This document shows, piece by piece, positions 36,961 to 46,388 of a stretch of 64,000 bases of DNA. Made by a program: the position numbers and the translations under genes. Every line of letters begins with the position of its first letter. Position 1 is the stretch's first letter. Under the pieces are notes generated by a model. It ran no database searches. It worked only from the letters and a program-made list of their open reading frames with translations, and was not told the origin of the DNA. The DNA is from Roseiarcus sp963770275 (GTDB lineage Bacteria > Pseudomonadota > Alphaproteobacteria > Rhizobiales > Beijerinckiaceae), in the NCBI GenBank assembly GCA_963770275.1, contig CAVYPD010000016.1:57729-121728 (forward strand), read 5' to 3'.

Positions 36961-37223
36961 TGGTGATGTCCCGCCGCCGAGATTCTGTCCCGCGATTGCC
37001 GTCGCCGTCCTGTCCGAACCTCATGTTCTGCCACTGCGAACGCCTGAAATTTCGCCTGACCACAGTTCCACTGAACGCGGCGCTGGCCGCGAAACTACGC
37101 GAACTCAAGGTCAGGCGTCGTGAGTGGCCGCAAGGAGCAGAAAATTGGCCCCCGAGGACAAGCGCGTCGGCGGTGGTTAGGGCAGCGCAGTGATCTGTAT
37201 CGCGACCGACGAGGTGTGAACCG
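36961..37223. other. Gap before the resolvase remnant
   Basis: About 260 bp with no supported gene. Frames here (for example PLNAALAAKLRELKVRRREW) do not continue the resolvase homology upstream, so the recombinase's catalytic domain is truly missing. Confidence 0.4.
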
Positions 37224-37505
37224 ATGACCCAGGGAGCCGCGCATTGGCTCAGCCATGAAGGGATCAGCGCCGCGAGGCTCAGGGTCGTCTACAAGGGCCG
37301 CCCGGCCTCTATCGACGCCGCCAAGGTCGCCGCCCTCAAGGCCGAGGGCTTGGGGGCCACCGAGATCGCTAAGCGCCTCAAGGTCGGGCGGGCCTCTGTC
37401 TATCGCTTGCTTTTGGGTCGGCGCGGCTGGGGAAATCTCAAAAAGACGGAGATTGCGACGCCGCGCGACGGGCGCTGGCAGACGCGTTCTGACGCGTTCG
37501 CGTGA
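37224..37505 (+). pseudogene. C-terminal remnant of a serine recombinase (resolvase)
   Basis: The segment YKGRPASIDAAKVAALKAEG, then LGATEIAKRLKVGRASVYRLL, is the C-terminal DNA-binding HTH of a Tn3-type resolvase/invertase. The N-terminal catalytic domain, with its Ser nucleophile, is absent. It may be expressed as a small DNA-binding protein from the ATG at 37224, but it cannot recombine DNA. It marks past mobile-element activity. Confidence 0.72.
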
Positions 37506-37657
37506 TGTTGACGTCATGAATTTCCGGGGACGGCTGCCCTTCGGCGAACAGGTCGAAAACGGCCTGACAACGCCTCCTCAACACATTTGACTATTGGCAA
37601 TCGTGCAAATCGACAGCTACCCCGTGTACTGTTCAGTGAGAGATTCGGAGTCCTGAT

Positions 37658-37873
37658 TTGAAACGCCTGCCGTGGTCGGTCACTTGTCTTAGTCCAACGC
37701 GACAGGGCGAGCTTTTGGCCACACAAAATCCCGATGGCTCTTTAATCTTCTCGGCGGTCCTGGAAGACGAGCAGGGATTATTGTCCTTCCTAATCGTTCC
37801 ACCTTCCGCTAAAGGCGCCCCCAACCGACAACGCCACGCACGGGAGCAGCGCACGCGCGCGAAAAATCACTGA
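37658..37873 (+). CDS. Possible small hypothetical protein
   Basis: 71 residues from a TTG start (KRLPWSVTCLSPTRQGELLA), with a hydrophobic middle FSAVLEDEQGLLSFLIVPP and a very basic tail. A competing frame of similar length runs on the other strand. No family recognised and only weak ribosome-site support, so this is tentative. Confidence 0.25.
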   Translation: MKRLPWSVTCLSPTRQGELLATQNPDGSLIFSAVLEDEQGLLSFLIVPPSAKGAPNRQRHAREQRTRAKNH

Positions 37874-37886
37874 TCCTTTTGACGGC

Positions 37887-38933
37887 CTATGCCACCGCGG
37901 GAAGTTTCTCCTCCTTACGGACCGCGGACGGCGAACGACCCGTCCAGCGTGCGAAAGCATGACTAAACGAGGTCGATCCTTCGTAGCCCAGCAACCACGC
38001 AATTTGTGACACCGATATACTCGGAGCCCTGATGTATTGCAGCGCAAGACTTCGGCGCAACTGATCGACAAGTTCCTCGTAGGTTGTTGTCTCCTCGGCC
38101 AGTCTGCGAGACAGCGTCCGCTCGCTCATCCCCAACGCCCTCGCCACGGTTTGTCTGTTGGCCTTGCCGTGCGGCAGCAGCTTCTGCAATTCGTTCTCGA
38201 CTGAAGACCGCAGGGTCCCAACGGCGGTGTTCCGCTCCTTTGCCGCCTGATCGCAAAAGGGTTGCAGCGTCTCCAAGAGATATGGATCTCCGGTGATAAG
38301 TGGCACGGCCAACGTTTCGTTTGAAAACGACCATTGATCGGACGCAGAGCCGTACTCGACAGGACAACCGAAGAAGCGCTCGAACTCTGGCAGGTTGGAA
38401 TTGCGCGGATGTGCGAATGTGACTCCGGTTGGTCGGATGTTTCGGCCCACATTTTCGCGCATACCCTTCAAATTGGCGGCAAGGACAAACTCGACGTTTT
38501 GGCGGAAGTGATGACGCGAAAGACCGACAAAGTTGATCTCGACGATGAGACCGTTCTGGATTCGGAACGGTTTCACTCGCACCGCTTCATTGACGATCCG
38601 ACAGTAGCGTTCATAAAGCGGCAGCGTCTCGCCGAGGGTTCTTGCAGCGGAGGTGACATAGAATAGCAATCCCGCTTCGCGCAGATTGGCCTGCTGGGCG
38701 AGATGCAGACCGAAGGCGCTATCGTCCAGCGCCTCCGCGGCGCATTCAAGGAGCTTTGCTTGCGCGTTAGCGGAGATGCGGCGTTGACGATTATCAAGGT
38801 CGCCTTCTGAAAGACCGACGCGTCGGAGCAGCGGCGCGACTTCAATGTCGCGATTTCGAAGCGCGTCAATAGCCTGCCGTGCGGCGAACCCGGTCGCTGT
38901 CGGCAGAACTTGCCGGGTTCTATCCTCGATCAT
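37887..38933 (-). CDS. AraC-family regulator with arabinose-binding-type N-terminal domain
   Basis: A 348-residue regulator of the OruR/VirS type. Residues about 20-210 form the PF12625-like ligand domain (LLRRVGLSEGDLDNRQRRISANAQAKLLECAAEAL... LRLAQQANLREAGLL-type segment). The C-terminal AraC HTH is TVARALGMSERTLSRRLAEE followed by VSQIAWLLGYEGSTSFSHAFARWTGRSPSAVR. Intact and well conserved. It has no adjacent target gene: upstream is an empty 300-bp stretch, downstream a small doubtful gene. Confidence 0.9.
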   Translation of the reverse strand: MIEDRTRQVLPTATGFAARQAIDALRNRDIEVAPLLRRVGLSEGDLDNRQRRISANAQAKLLECAAEALDDSAFGLHLAQQANLREAGLLFYVTSAARTLGETLPLYERYCRIVNEAVRVKPFRIQNGLIVEINFVGLSRHHFRQNVEFVLAANLKGMRENVGRNIRPTGVTFAHPRNSNLPEFERFFGCPVEYGSASDQWSFSNETLAVPLITGDPYLLETLQPFCDQAAKERNTAVGTLRSSVENELQKLLPHGKANRQTVARALGMSERTLSRRLAEETTTYEELVDQLRRSLALQYIRAPSISVSQIAWLLGYEGSTSFSHAFARWTGRSPSAVRKEEKLPAVA

Positions 38934-39253
38934 AGGGACGTTCCGAGTACGGTCGCTGAGGCTCGAGAACCCCTGAGTTTGCCGAGCTAATACTCTGACT
39001 TACCCAAGATTAGAGGCGTAAGCCCCGCACCGCCCCAAGAGGCGCGAGGACCCGCGCGCTCGCGCAGCTAAGGGAGGAGAAGCCCCGCGGCGGGTCTTGT
39101 AGAGTGGGGCCCTGACGACGCTGCGTCAAACCAACAATCTTGGGGAACTCCTAGCGAAGACGCGCCATATTAGCGCATGCGGGTCACGTCGCGACGCATC
39201 CCTGTCAAAGTCGGCAGGGCGCGTTTCGGTCTAGTCAGAGCCCGCGCTCGCCG
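38934..39253. other. Gap between AraC gene and hydrolase remnant
   Basis: About 320 bp. It must contain the AraC gene promoter. The stretch TCGGCAGGGCGCGTTTCGG near 39212 resembles TCGGCGGGGCGCGCTTCGG near 35357, so a short repeat is shared with the PEP-CTERM terminator region. No gene is supported. Confidence 0.4.
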
Positions 39254-39613
39254 ATGGCCTGCGCCAGCCGCGCGGACGATTGGCTGCTCCATTGCGGCGA
39301 CGCCTATTTCCATCGCGGCGAAATCGAGCCGGACGGCGTTGCGCCGAAAGGCGTGCGCTTCTTCGAGTCGATGGTGGAGTTCGACGGCGCGCAGCGCCGC
39401 GCCAATCAGGCGCGCTTGCGCGAACTCGCGCGCCTTGCGCTTGGCGAAGTGAAGCTCATCTGCTCGCACGACATCGCGGATTTCGCCGCGATGAAGAGCG
39501 AGGCGCGGGAAATTCGACCGGCCCCTGCGCCTGTTCGTCCGCCTAGGCTGGACGGCGCATTGCGCGGGGCGCGTCTGGCCCAGCAAAGCGACGCTCGGGC
39601 ATCGCGGCGATAG
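39254..39613 (+). pseudogene. C-terminal fragment of an MBL-fold metallo-hydrolase
   Basis: DDWLLHCGDAYFHRGEIEPD, then ESMVEFDGAQRRANQARLRE and VKLICSHDIADF, match the second half of an MBL-fold hydrolase, including the metal-ligand Asp of the GDAY motif and the terminal His of SHD. The N-terminal half, with the HxHxDH zinc motif, is absent; homology starts at about 39268. The tail after ADFAAMKSEA may be out of frame. A decayed or rearranged gene. Confidence 0.7.
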
Positions 39614-39650
39614 GCGGTTCGCCTCCGGGTTCGGCCCACGGCAGCGTGAA

Positions 39651-40068
39651 TCAATCCGCCCCTGTCGCCTTGCCCCGCAGCGCCTTCACCGCGCCGCGCC
39701 GCGTCTTCTCATCGACACGACGCACCCGCGAGGCCATCGTCGGCCGCGTGGCGAGACGTCGCTTTGGGCGCGCCTGCGCCTTCACGAGCAAATCCGTGAG
39801 CCGGGCGCGCGCGTCTTCGCGATTGCGGGGCTGGCTCGCGAAGCTCTGGGCGAAAATGACGATCACGCCGTCCTGGGTGGCGCGCGAGCCGGCGAGCTTG
39901 ATCAGCCGGATCGCGACGTCGTTCGGCAGGCTGGGCGAACGGCGCGCGTCGAACCGAAGCTCGACCGCGCTCGCCACCTTGTTGACGTTCTGCCCGCCGG
40001 GACCCGAGGAGCGCACGAAAGCTCTCGACGATCTCGCTCTCGTCAATGACAAGATCGCCGGCTTTCAT
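39651..40068 (-). CDS. arfB: Peptidyl-tRNA hydrolase ArfB / YaeJ (one frameshift)
   Basis: About 138 residues. ArfB rescues stalled ribosomes by hydrolysing peptidyl-tRNA. The N-terminus is MKAGDLVIDESEIVESF. After a shift near 40015 the frame continues VRSSGPGGQNVNKVASAVEL, with the catalytic GGQ, and ends in the basic mRNA-channel tail QARPKRRLATRPTMASRVRR...KTRRGAVKALRGKA. It starts 5 bp from the convergent-facing leuC stop on the same strand, so it may be read through from leuC. Confidence 0.9.
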
Positions 40069-40072
40069 GGAC

Positions 40073-41477
40073 CTACCGCCACTCCCTCACGTCGACGAAC
40101 CGACCCGCGATCGCCGCCGCCGCCGCCATCGCGGGCGACACGAGATGCGTGCGGCCCCGGTAGCCCTGGCGGCCCTCGAAATTGCGGTTCGAGGTCGAAG
40201 CGCAGCGCTCGCCTGGGCTAAGCTTGTCGGGGTTCATCGCCAGGCACATCGAGCAGCCCGGCTCGCGCCATTCGAAGCCGGCGGCGAGGAAGATCTTGTC
40301 GAGGCCCTCGGCCTCGGCCTGCGCCTTGACCAGGCCCGATCCCGGCACGACCATCGCGTTGACGCGCTCGCTGACCTTGTGGCCGTCGACGATCGCGGCG
40401 GCGGCGCGCAGATCCTCGATGCGGCCGTTGGTGCAGGAGCCGATGAACACGCGGTCGATGGCGAGATCGGTGATCTTCTCGCCGCCCTTGAGGCCCATAT
40501 AGTCGAGCGCGCGCTTGATCGAGGCGCGCTTCTGCTCGGTCGCGCCGTCCTCGACCCGCGGCACGATGCCGACGATCGGCGCGACGTCCTGCGGGCTCGT
40601 GCCCCAGGAGACGATCGGCGGCAGGCTGGCGGCGTCGAGCGTCACGTCTTCGTCGAAATGCGCGCCCTCGTCGGTGCGCAGCGTCTCCCAGTGGCGCTGC
40701 GCCTGGTCCCACAAGGCGCCCTTCGGCGACTTCGGCCGATCCTTCAGATAGGCGTAGGTCTTCTCGTCGGGCGCGATCATGCCGGCGCGCGCGCCGCCCT
40801 CGATCGACATGTTGCAGACCGTCATCCGGCCTTCCATCGACAGCGCCTCGATCGCCGAGCCGCAGTATTCGATGACGTGGCCGGTGCCGCCGGCCGTGCC
40901 GATCTGGCCGATGATGGCGAGGATGATGTCCTTGGCGGTGACGCCCGGCGGCGAGCGCGCCGTCGACGTCGACGCGCATGTTCTTGGCCTTGCTCTGGAT
41001 CAGCGTCTGGGTCGCGAGCACATGCTCGACCTCGGAGGTGCCGATGCCATGCGCAAGCGCGCCGAACGCGCCGTGGGTCGAGGTGTGGCTGTCGCCGCAG
41101 ACGATCGTCGTGCCCGGCAGCGTGAAGCCCTGCTCCGGCCCGATGATGTGCACGATGCCCTGGCGCGGGTCGAACTCGTCGTAATATTCGATGCCGAACT
41201 CGCGCGCGTTCTTGGCCAGTTCCTCGACCTGCTGGCGGCTCTCGGGATCGTCGATGCCGCCGCTGCGGTCGGTGGTCTGGATGTTGTGGTCGACGACGGC
41301 GAGCGTCTTGTGCGGCGCGCGCACCTTGCGGCCGGTCAGCCGCAGGCCCTCGAACGCCTGCGGGCTCGTCACCTCGTGGACGAGGTGGCGGTCGATATAG
41401 ATGAGGCTGAGCTCGCCCGTCGTCTCGATGACATGGTCGTCCCAGATCTTGTCGTATAACGTGCGCGGCTTGGCCAT
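40073..41477 (-). CDS. leuC: 3-isopropylmalate dehydratase large subunit (one frameshift)
   Basis: About 469 residues. A [4Fe-4S] aconitase-family subunit that, with LeuD, isomerises 2- to 3-isopropylmalate in leucine synthesis. The N-terminus is MAKPRTLYDKIWDDHVIE. CGDSHTSTHGAFGALAHGIGTSEVEHVLATQ is the substrate/cluster region. The cluster Cys are in GSCTNGR and EPGCSMCLAMN. A shift near 40955 (DGALA, then PGVTAKDIILAIIGQIGTAGG in another frame) breaks the gene. Leucine synthesis is core metabolism, so an error is likely. leuD is not in the window. Confidence 0.95.
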
Positions 41478-42167
41478 AACGATCTCCGGCGCCTCTTCGG
41501 CGCGAAAGGAAGGGAGTTCGCGCTATCTATGCCTGATGGGGCGGCGAGGAAAGGGGAATCGCGTCAAAGTCAACGCCGCCCTGCCCCGAGCGCGCGGCGC
41601 TGGCGGCTGGTGTTTGTCGAGGCCGAGGCGCCTTGCTCACCTCTCGGGATTGCAACCTTCGCGCGAACGCACCCCCGAAGCAAACTCAATAAACGCTCAT
41701 AAACGCCTGTAAGCGCTAGTAAACGTTAGTAAAAATGCTAGCGTTTACTAGCGTTTATTTTTCCGAATCGGGACTTTTCAATGGGTTACGGCCGATTGGA
41801 GTAAAAAATTCTGCTCGGTCTGAGCTAGCGTCTCAGGTTGTAGGCCGAAGCATCACACCGCCCGTTCTCTCTTTCTTCTAAACCGGCTGCCAGGCGCGGC
41901 ACGGCTTCTATCCGGCGAGTGGGAAGTTTATACCACGAATTCTGTATTTCTGAAAGGAATTGTTCGAAAAGCGCCGGCTGGCAATCAGCGGCGGCATCGA
42001 CTTCGATACGCGGCTTCCTGGACGTGTATGGCGGTGGGTCCACCGCCTCGGAACGGATCGGCTGGCTGGCAGCTGTAGAAGGCGACGCAGTGGGAGATGA
42101 CCGCGATGCGCAAATAGCACTCATTCCCGGTTCTCGTGCTATTGTGTTTGGCGCGTGAGGACGCGCG
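41478..42167. other. Intergenic region holding repeat copy B
   Basis: About 690 bp between leuC and the cyclase. It contains the leuC leader, the inverted repeat element at 41688-41815, and then about 350 bp with no supported gene. Frames on both strands after 41825 contain no known domain. Confidence 0.5.
41688..41815 (-). repeat. Palindromic 10-bp-periodic TAAACG element, copy B
   Basis: This is the inverted copy of 29204-29330. The 20-bp core lies at 41770-41789 on the minus strand. Left of it on the plus strand are AATAAACGCTC, ATAAACGCCTG, TAAGCGCTAG, TAAACGTTAG, TAAAAATGCTAG, CGTTTACTAG and CGTTTATTT: at least six units at 10-12 bp steps. The last ones are inverted relative to the first, which gives a palindrome. 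In the core frame it reads AEFFTPIGRNPLKSPDSEK then stop. Confidence 0.75.
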
Positions 42168-44115
42168 ATGAGCGAGACCCGAAAACTCGCGGCGATCTTG
42201 GTGTCCGACGTCGTCGGCTATAGCCGGCTCGCGGGCGCGGACGAGGATCGCATTCTGGCGCGGCTCCGGGCGCTGCGCAGCGACCTGATCGACCCCACCA
42301 TCGCCGTGCATCACGGCCGCATCGTCAAGCGCACCGGCGACGGCAGCGATCGTCGAGTTCCGCAGCGTGGTCGACGCGGTGCGCTGCGCGATCGAAGTCC
42401 AGAACGCGATGGTCGAGCGCAACGCCGGGCGTCGCGCCGGACAAGCGCATCGAGTTTCGCATCGGCATTCATCTCGGCGACGTGGTCGAGGAGAGCGACG
42501 GCGACCTGATGGGCGACGGCGTCAATATCGCCGCGCGGCTGGAAGGCATCGCCAAGCCCGGGCGCGATCTGTCTCTCCGAGGACGCCTATCGCCAGGTGA
42601 AGGGGCGGCTCGATCTGGCGGTCACCGATCTCGGCCCGACCCAACTCAAGAACATCGCCGAGCCGATCCGCGCCTATTCGCTGCAGGTCGGCGTCCCCGC
42701 GCAGGCGAAGCCGGCGAAGCCGGCGGAGCCCGTGACGCCGCACGCCAGCCGAAAAGGCGTTTCGCGCTCGCGCCGCTCGCCGCCGCGCTCGCGGCGCTGC
42801 TCGTCGTGATCGCGGGCGGCGCTTGGTGGTTCCTCAATGCGAACCGGCCCGCAAGCGTCGCCACGAACGCGCGCCCGCCGAGGCCGCGCGTCTTTCGATC
42901 GTCGTGCTGCCCTTCGCCAATCTCTCCGGCGATCCGGCGCAGGATTACCTCGTCGACGCCCTCACCGATGAACTGACCACCGCTCTCGCGCGCATCCGCG
43001 ACAGCTTCGTCATCGCGCGCAATACGGCCTTGACCTACAAGGGCAAGCCGGTCGACGCCAAGGCGATCGGCAAGGACCTGGGCGTGCGCTATGTGCTGGA
43101 AGGCTCGGTGCAGCCGAGCGGCGATCAGATGAGGGTCAACGCCCAGCTCATCGACGCCGACAGCGGCGCTCACCTCTGGGCCGAACAATTCGACACCCCC
43201 CGCGCCGATTTGTTGCAGATGCAGGACGAGATCGTCACCCATCTGGCGCGCGCGATGGCACTTCAACTCCCCGAGGCCGAGGCCGCCCGTCTCAAACGGA
43301 CGCCAGCGGCAAATCCCAACGCCGAGGATTTGGCGCTCCAATGCGAGGGCGGGCTGCTGAAAGGCGGATTTATCGGCAAGGAAGCGGACGCGGCCTACCG
43401 TCTCTGCGAACAGGCGCTCGCCATCGATCCCAACAATGACCGCGCCCTGGGCATGTTGTCCGTCAAGTTCTGGTTGCCGGTCGGGATGGGCGTCAGCGCC
43501 GACCCGAAGGCCGACCTCAAGCGGGCGGACGAATTGGCGTCCCGAGCGATTGCCCTCGATCCGAACTTGGACGGCCATCACGACGCTGAAGGCCATGATC
43601 CTCCTGAACCAGGCGCGCTACGACGAATCCATCGCGGAGAACGAACGGGCGCTCGCCTTGAATCCGTCCAACGTGGACGCCGTATGCGGGCCTGGGCTGG
43701 GATTACTACTACCTCGGGCAATTTGAAAAGAGCCTCGAATATTTTGACAAGGCGATTCGGCTCAGTCCGCACGACCCCGCTACTGGGGGTATGGGTATGA
43801 TGCGAAATCCGTGGGCCTATTTCGGGCTGAAGCAGTACGATCAGGCGATTGAATGGGCTCGCCGGGCGATCGTCGATCGATCCGAGTTTCGGTGCAGACC
43901 TTGTCGCGCCGTTGGCCTTGACCGGTCATGAGGCGGAGGCCCGCGAAGCGCTGCAGCGTTACCTCGCGCTGCCTTCCAGCGGACAACCCAAGACGATCGC
44001 GGCGTGGAAGGCGTACAATGACCATTTCGTCAACGCGAACACCGATCCGCGCCTTCTCGAAGCTTTCGACCGGTATAACGAGGGCCTGCGCAAGGCGGGG
44101 ATGCCCGAGCAGTGA
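42168..44115 (+). CDS. Adenylate/guanylate cyclase with TM helix and TPR domain (many frameshifts)
   Basis: About 645 residues once frames are joined. Order: class III cyclase domain (RKLAAILVSDVVGYSRLAGA with the metal Asp, then IEFRIGIHLGDVVEESDGD and GDGVNIAARLEGIAKPG), a transmembrane helix (LAPLAAALAALLVVIAGGAW), a FlgO-like segment (LSIVVLPFANLSGDPAQDYL... YVLEGSVQPSGDQMRV), and TPR repeats to the end (ESIAENERALALNPSNVDAV; SLEYFDKAIRLSPHD; QAIEWARRAI). Such proteins are common in rhizobia. At least eight frame changes occur, for instance near 42347, 42428, 42567, 42752, 42880, 43572, 43692 and 43885. Confidence 0.85.
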
Positions 44116-44196
44116 GTGAGACCCGGAAACTGGCGGCGATCTTAGTCTCCGATGTGGTCGACGATAGCCGGCTCGCGGGCGCGGACGCGATTTCGC
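44112..44196 (+). pseudogene. Truncated second cyclase N-terminus
   Basis: A GTG overlapping the stop of the first cyclase (GTGA) begins SETRKLAAILVSDVVDDSRL AGAD, nearly the same as the cyclase start at 42168. DNA similarity covers about 80 bp and then ends. The rest of a cyclase is missing. It is probably a leftover of a tandem duplication or of recombination between cyclase paralogues. Confidence 0.75.
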
Positions 44197-44256
44197 GGAC
44201 GCCCGCCCCGCCGTCGTCTTCGACGAGCTGCTTCGGGCCACGCCTTTGCCGAGGTC

Positions 44257-44326
44257 GATGATGGCGGGCGGCAGGACCTCGACCGTCCCGCCTGACACCC
44301 GTTGGGTGTTTTCGGTGTGGGCATTT
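44257..44326 (+). repeat. 70-bp dispersed repeat C, copy 1
   Basis: The stretch GACCTCGACCGTCCCGCC, then GACACCCGTTG, is shared with 45570-45640 in the same orientation, about 85% by eye over 70 bp. It lies after the truncated cyclase and before the DUF4239 gene's 3' end. On the minus strand both copies read RVSGGTVEV(L/M)P, so the repeat may derive from the same lost coding tail. Confidence 0.6.
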
Positions 44327-44455
44327 AAGTGGGGCGCTCAATCCCAGCCATGACCGAAAGCCGAACGGCGCCGAGCGGCCATCAGTCGCGGAAAAACGCG
44401 CTGGCGACCAGCGGCGACATCGACCTCGATACGCGACCGATGAACGGAGGCGCAG

Positions 44456-45247
44456 TCACCGATGGCTGCCTCCCGGCGCCGCCGCCGCCTCGACCGCCTT
44501 CAGCACTTCGACGAGCGGCGCAGGGCTGAGCACGAAGGCCCCTGAAAAGGGAGTGATCAAATCGGCGATAATGTAGATCGCCGACGCAATGCCCAATGCG
44601 CCGACAACGAGCACCACATACGACATCGGATGGCGTTTGGACAAAAGGCCGTAGCCGCAGAAGAGGAACGTCGCCCAGCCAACGACGATGCTGATGAGCG
44701 GATGCGAGATGGGATCGACCAGGGCGAGCGTCATCTGCGACAGCGATTGGTCTATCGCGATCGCGGCTTGCATCGCCTCGGCTTTTGCCGCTGTCTGTTG
44801 GTCCGACGCGGGCTGAAGCGCATTGAGGAACGCGATTTTGGCTTTCAGATTGGCTCGCGCATAGCCGAATTTGTGGATCACGGCCTCCTCGCCGCCGCGA
44901 TCTCCCCAAATTTCGGCGATCGTGTTCTTGATCCCGTCCCTAACAATTCTATGGCCGTCCGCCGCCTCCGGCCCGTAATCCTGAAACGCTTCGTCGAGTT
45001 TCAGATCGGTGATCGCAAGCGTCTGGACGGAAGCCTTCTGGGTTGAGTACACGCCGTATGCCGTCCAGATCAGCAAGCCAAGCACGAGCGCGAGAAGAAG
45101 GGTCATCAGTCCGACGACAGCGCCGGTCATGTCCCTTGGGCCACCTGTCGTGTAGCTTTCCGGCAACCTGCTCTGCAGTTCCAGTCCGATCGCCCCGCCA
45201 GCGAGGACGACCGCAAACACGATACCAGCTAAACCCAAAGATCCCAT
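44456..45247 (-). CDS. DUF4239 (bestrophin-like) membrane protein
   Basis: About 263 residues from the ATG at 45247 (MGSLGLAGIVFAVVLAGGAI). One N-terminal helix, a second at residues about 40-65 (MTGAVVGLMTLLLALVLGLL), then a soluble helical middle. Two closely spaced C-terminal helices follow (ISIVVGWATFLFCGYGLLSK; YVVLVVGALGIASAIYIIADL), ending FVLSPAPLVEVLKAV. This layout is DUF4239. Function unknown. The frame is open to 45277, but the upstream Met is less likely. Confidence 0.8.
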   Translation of the reverse strand: MGSLGLAGIVFAVVLAGGAIGLELQSRLPESYTTGGPRDMTGAVVGLMTLLLALVLGLLIWTAYGVYSTQKASVQTLAITDLKLDEAFQDYGPEAADGHRIVRDGIKNTIAEIWGDRGGEEAVIHKFGYARANLKAKIAFLNALQPASDQQTAAKAEAMQAAIAIDQSLSQMTLALVDPISHPLISIVVGWATFLFCGYGLLSKRHPMSYVVLVVGALGIASAIYIIADLITPFSGAFVLSPAPLVEVLKAVEAAAAPGGSHR

Positions 45248-45637
45248 TGCCCCTCTCATCCGGTAGCCACGACACACCGCCCCAACAGGACCAGTCCGAC
45301 ATCGCCTCCGTCGGCGCCAAAGCCCACTGGAACAAAGCTTTCCTTCCTCGCTACTCGGATGTGATCATTCGATGTACTGAAAGCGAGGATGGCCGGGACA
45401 AGCCCGGCCAGGGCGCCTTCAAAAGCCGAAGCAGGTCTCTCCACATATTCAGGCTAACCGCGACCAACAACGAATGCCATAGGAGCCAGATTGCGCGATT
45501 CTGTCCTGCCGCCGCCGATCCGACGAGCGCGGCCTTAAGGCTACGCCCTCGCCAACGTCTCGGCGTGGCGGTGATGGCGAGCGGCATGACCTCGACCGTC
45601 CCGCCCGACACCCGTTGAGTCTCTTCGGTATAGGCTT
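45248..45637. other. Intergenic region with repeat C copy 2
   Basis: About 390 bp between the DUF4239 start and the TetR stop. The right end holds the second copy of repeat C (45570-45640). The remainder shows no supported gene. Confidence 0.4.
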
Positions 45638-45640
45638 TTA
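45570..45640 (+). repeat. 70-bp dispersed repeat C, copy 2
   Basis: Counterpart of 44257-44326, sharing GACCTCGACCGTCCCGCC and GACACCCGTTG. It ends exactly at the stop codon of the TetR gene on the minus strand (45638-45640). Confidence 0.6.
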
Positions 45641-46244
45641 CGTCGTTTCGCCCTTCAGTCTGGCGAAGCGCGCGAGCAGCCCGTTCACATAGTCCGGCGA
45701 GGGCTCGCCGTTCGCGAACAGGATGCGGTAGCAGATCGGCGCGATCAGGATGTCGATCGCTTCGTCGACCGGGAAGCCGGCCTCGCCGCGCTCGAGGGCG
45801 CGGTTGTTGAGGGTTTGCAGGTGATGGGTCGTGTAGGCGCAACAGCGCGCGGCGGCGACTTCCGAAGTCTGTCTCGGCCAGCACGTCGCGCATCAGCGCC
45901 CGGCCGACGGGAGAGCCCATTTCCTCCGCATATTGCAGGACGAAAGCGCGCAAGTCGCCGGCAAGCGAGCCCGTGTCGTCCGGGTCCGCGATCGGGCGCA
46001 GCCGTTCGGCGGCGGTGTCGGCCAGCAATTGCGCGAGGTCGCCCCAGCGGCGATAGACGGTTGACGGCGTCACGCCTGCGCGTTCCGCGATCATCGGCAC
46101 GTTGATCGCGCTCCGGCCGACTTCGTTCGAGAGGGCTTGCGTCGCCGCGTGAACCGCCTCCTGAATGCGGGCGCTCCGGCCGCCCTGTCGAATCATTTCG
46201 CGCGCCATTCGCATGTCCCTGAAAAGATCGACCCCCACCCTCAT
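45638..46244 (-). CDS. TetR-family regulator (one frameshift)
   Basis: About 200 residues. The N-terminal HTH is RSAINVPMIAERAGVTPSTVYRRWGDLAQLLADTA. The C-terminal TetR_C-like domain starts LAGDLRAFVLQYAEEMGSPVGRAL and, after a shift near 45865, continues YTTHHLQTLNNRALERGEAG and IDILIAPICYRILFANGEP, ending in TAA at 45638. It is divergent from the MFS transporter at 46447 with a dyad between, so it is likely the transporter's repressor. The true start may be the internal Met of MAREMIRQGGRSARI. Confidence 0.85.
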
Positions 46245-46388
46245 GCCTCAAGGAGCGCTGACGGCGCGTCTCGAAGGATGGTCCAGTTCGCCCCTCGTTT
46301 GCGCCTCCTGGAACGCCCTTCGACATGGGCGGCTGCGCCGCCGGCTTGAGGCACGAGGGGTTAGTGCTTACCCGCTTAAAGCAAAGAT

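Noticed and set aside
41690..41760. Possible CRISPR array in the TAAACG repeats
   Set aside because: Repeat units are about 10 bp with no unique spacers and are arranged as a palindrome; no cas gene is present.
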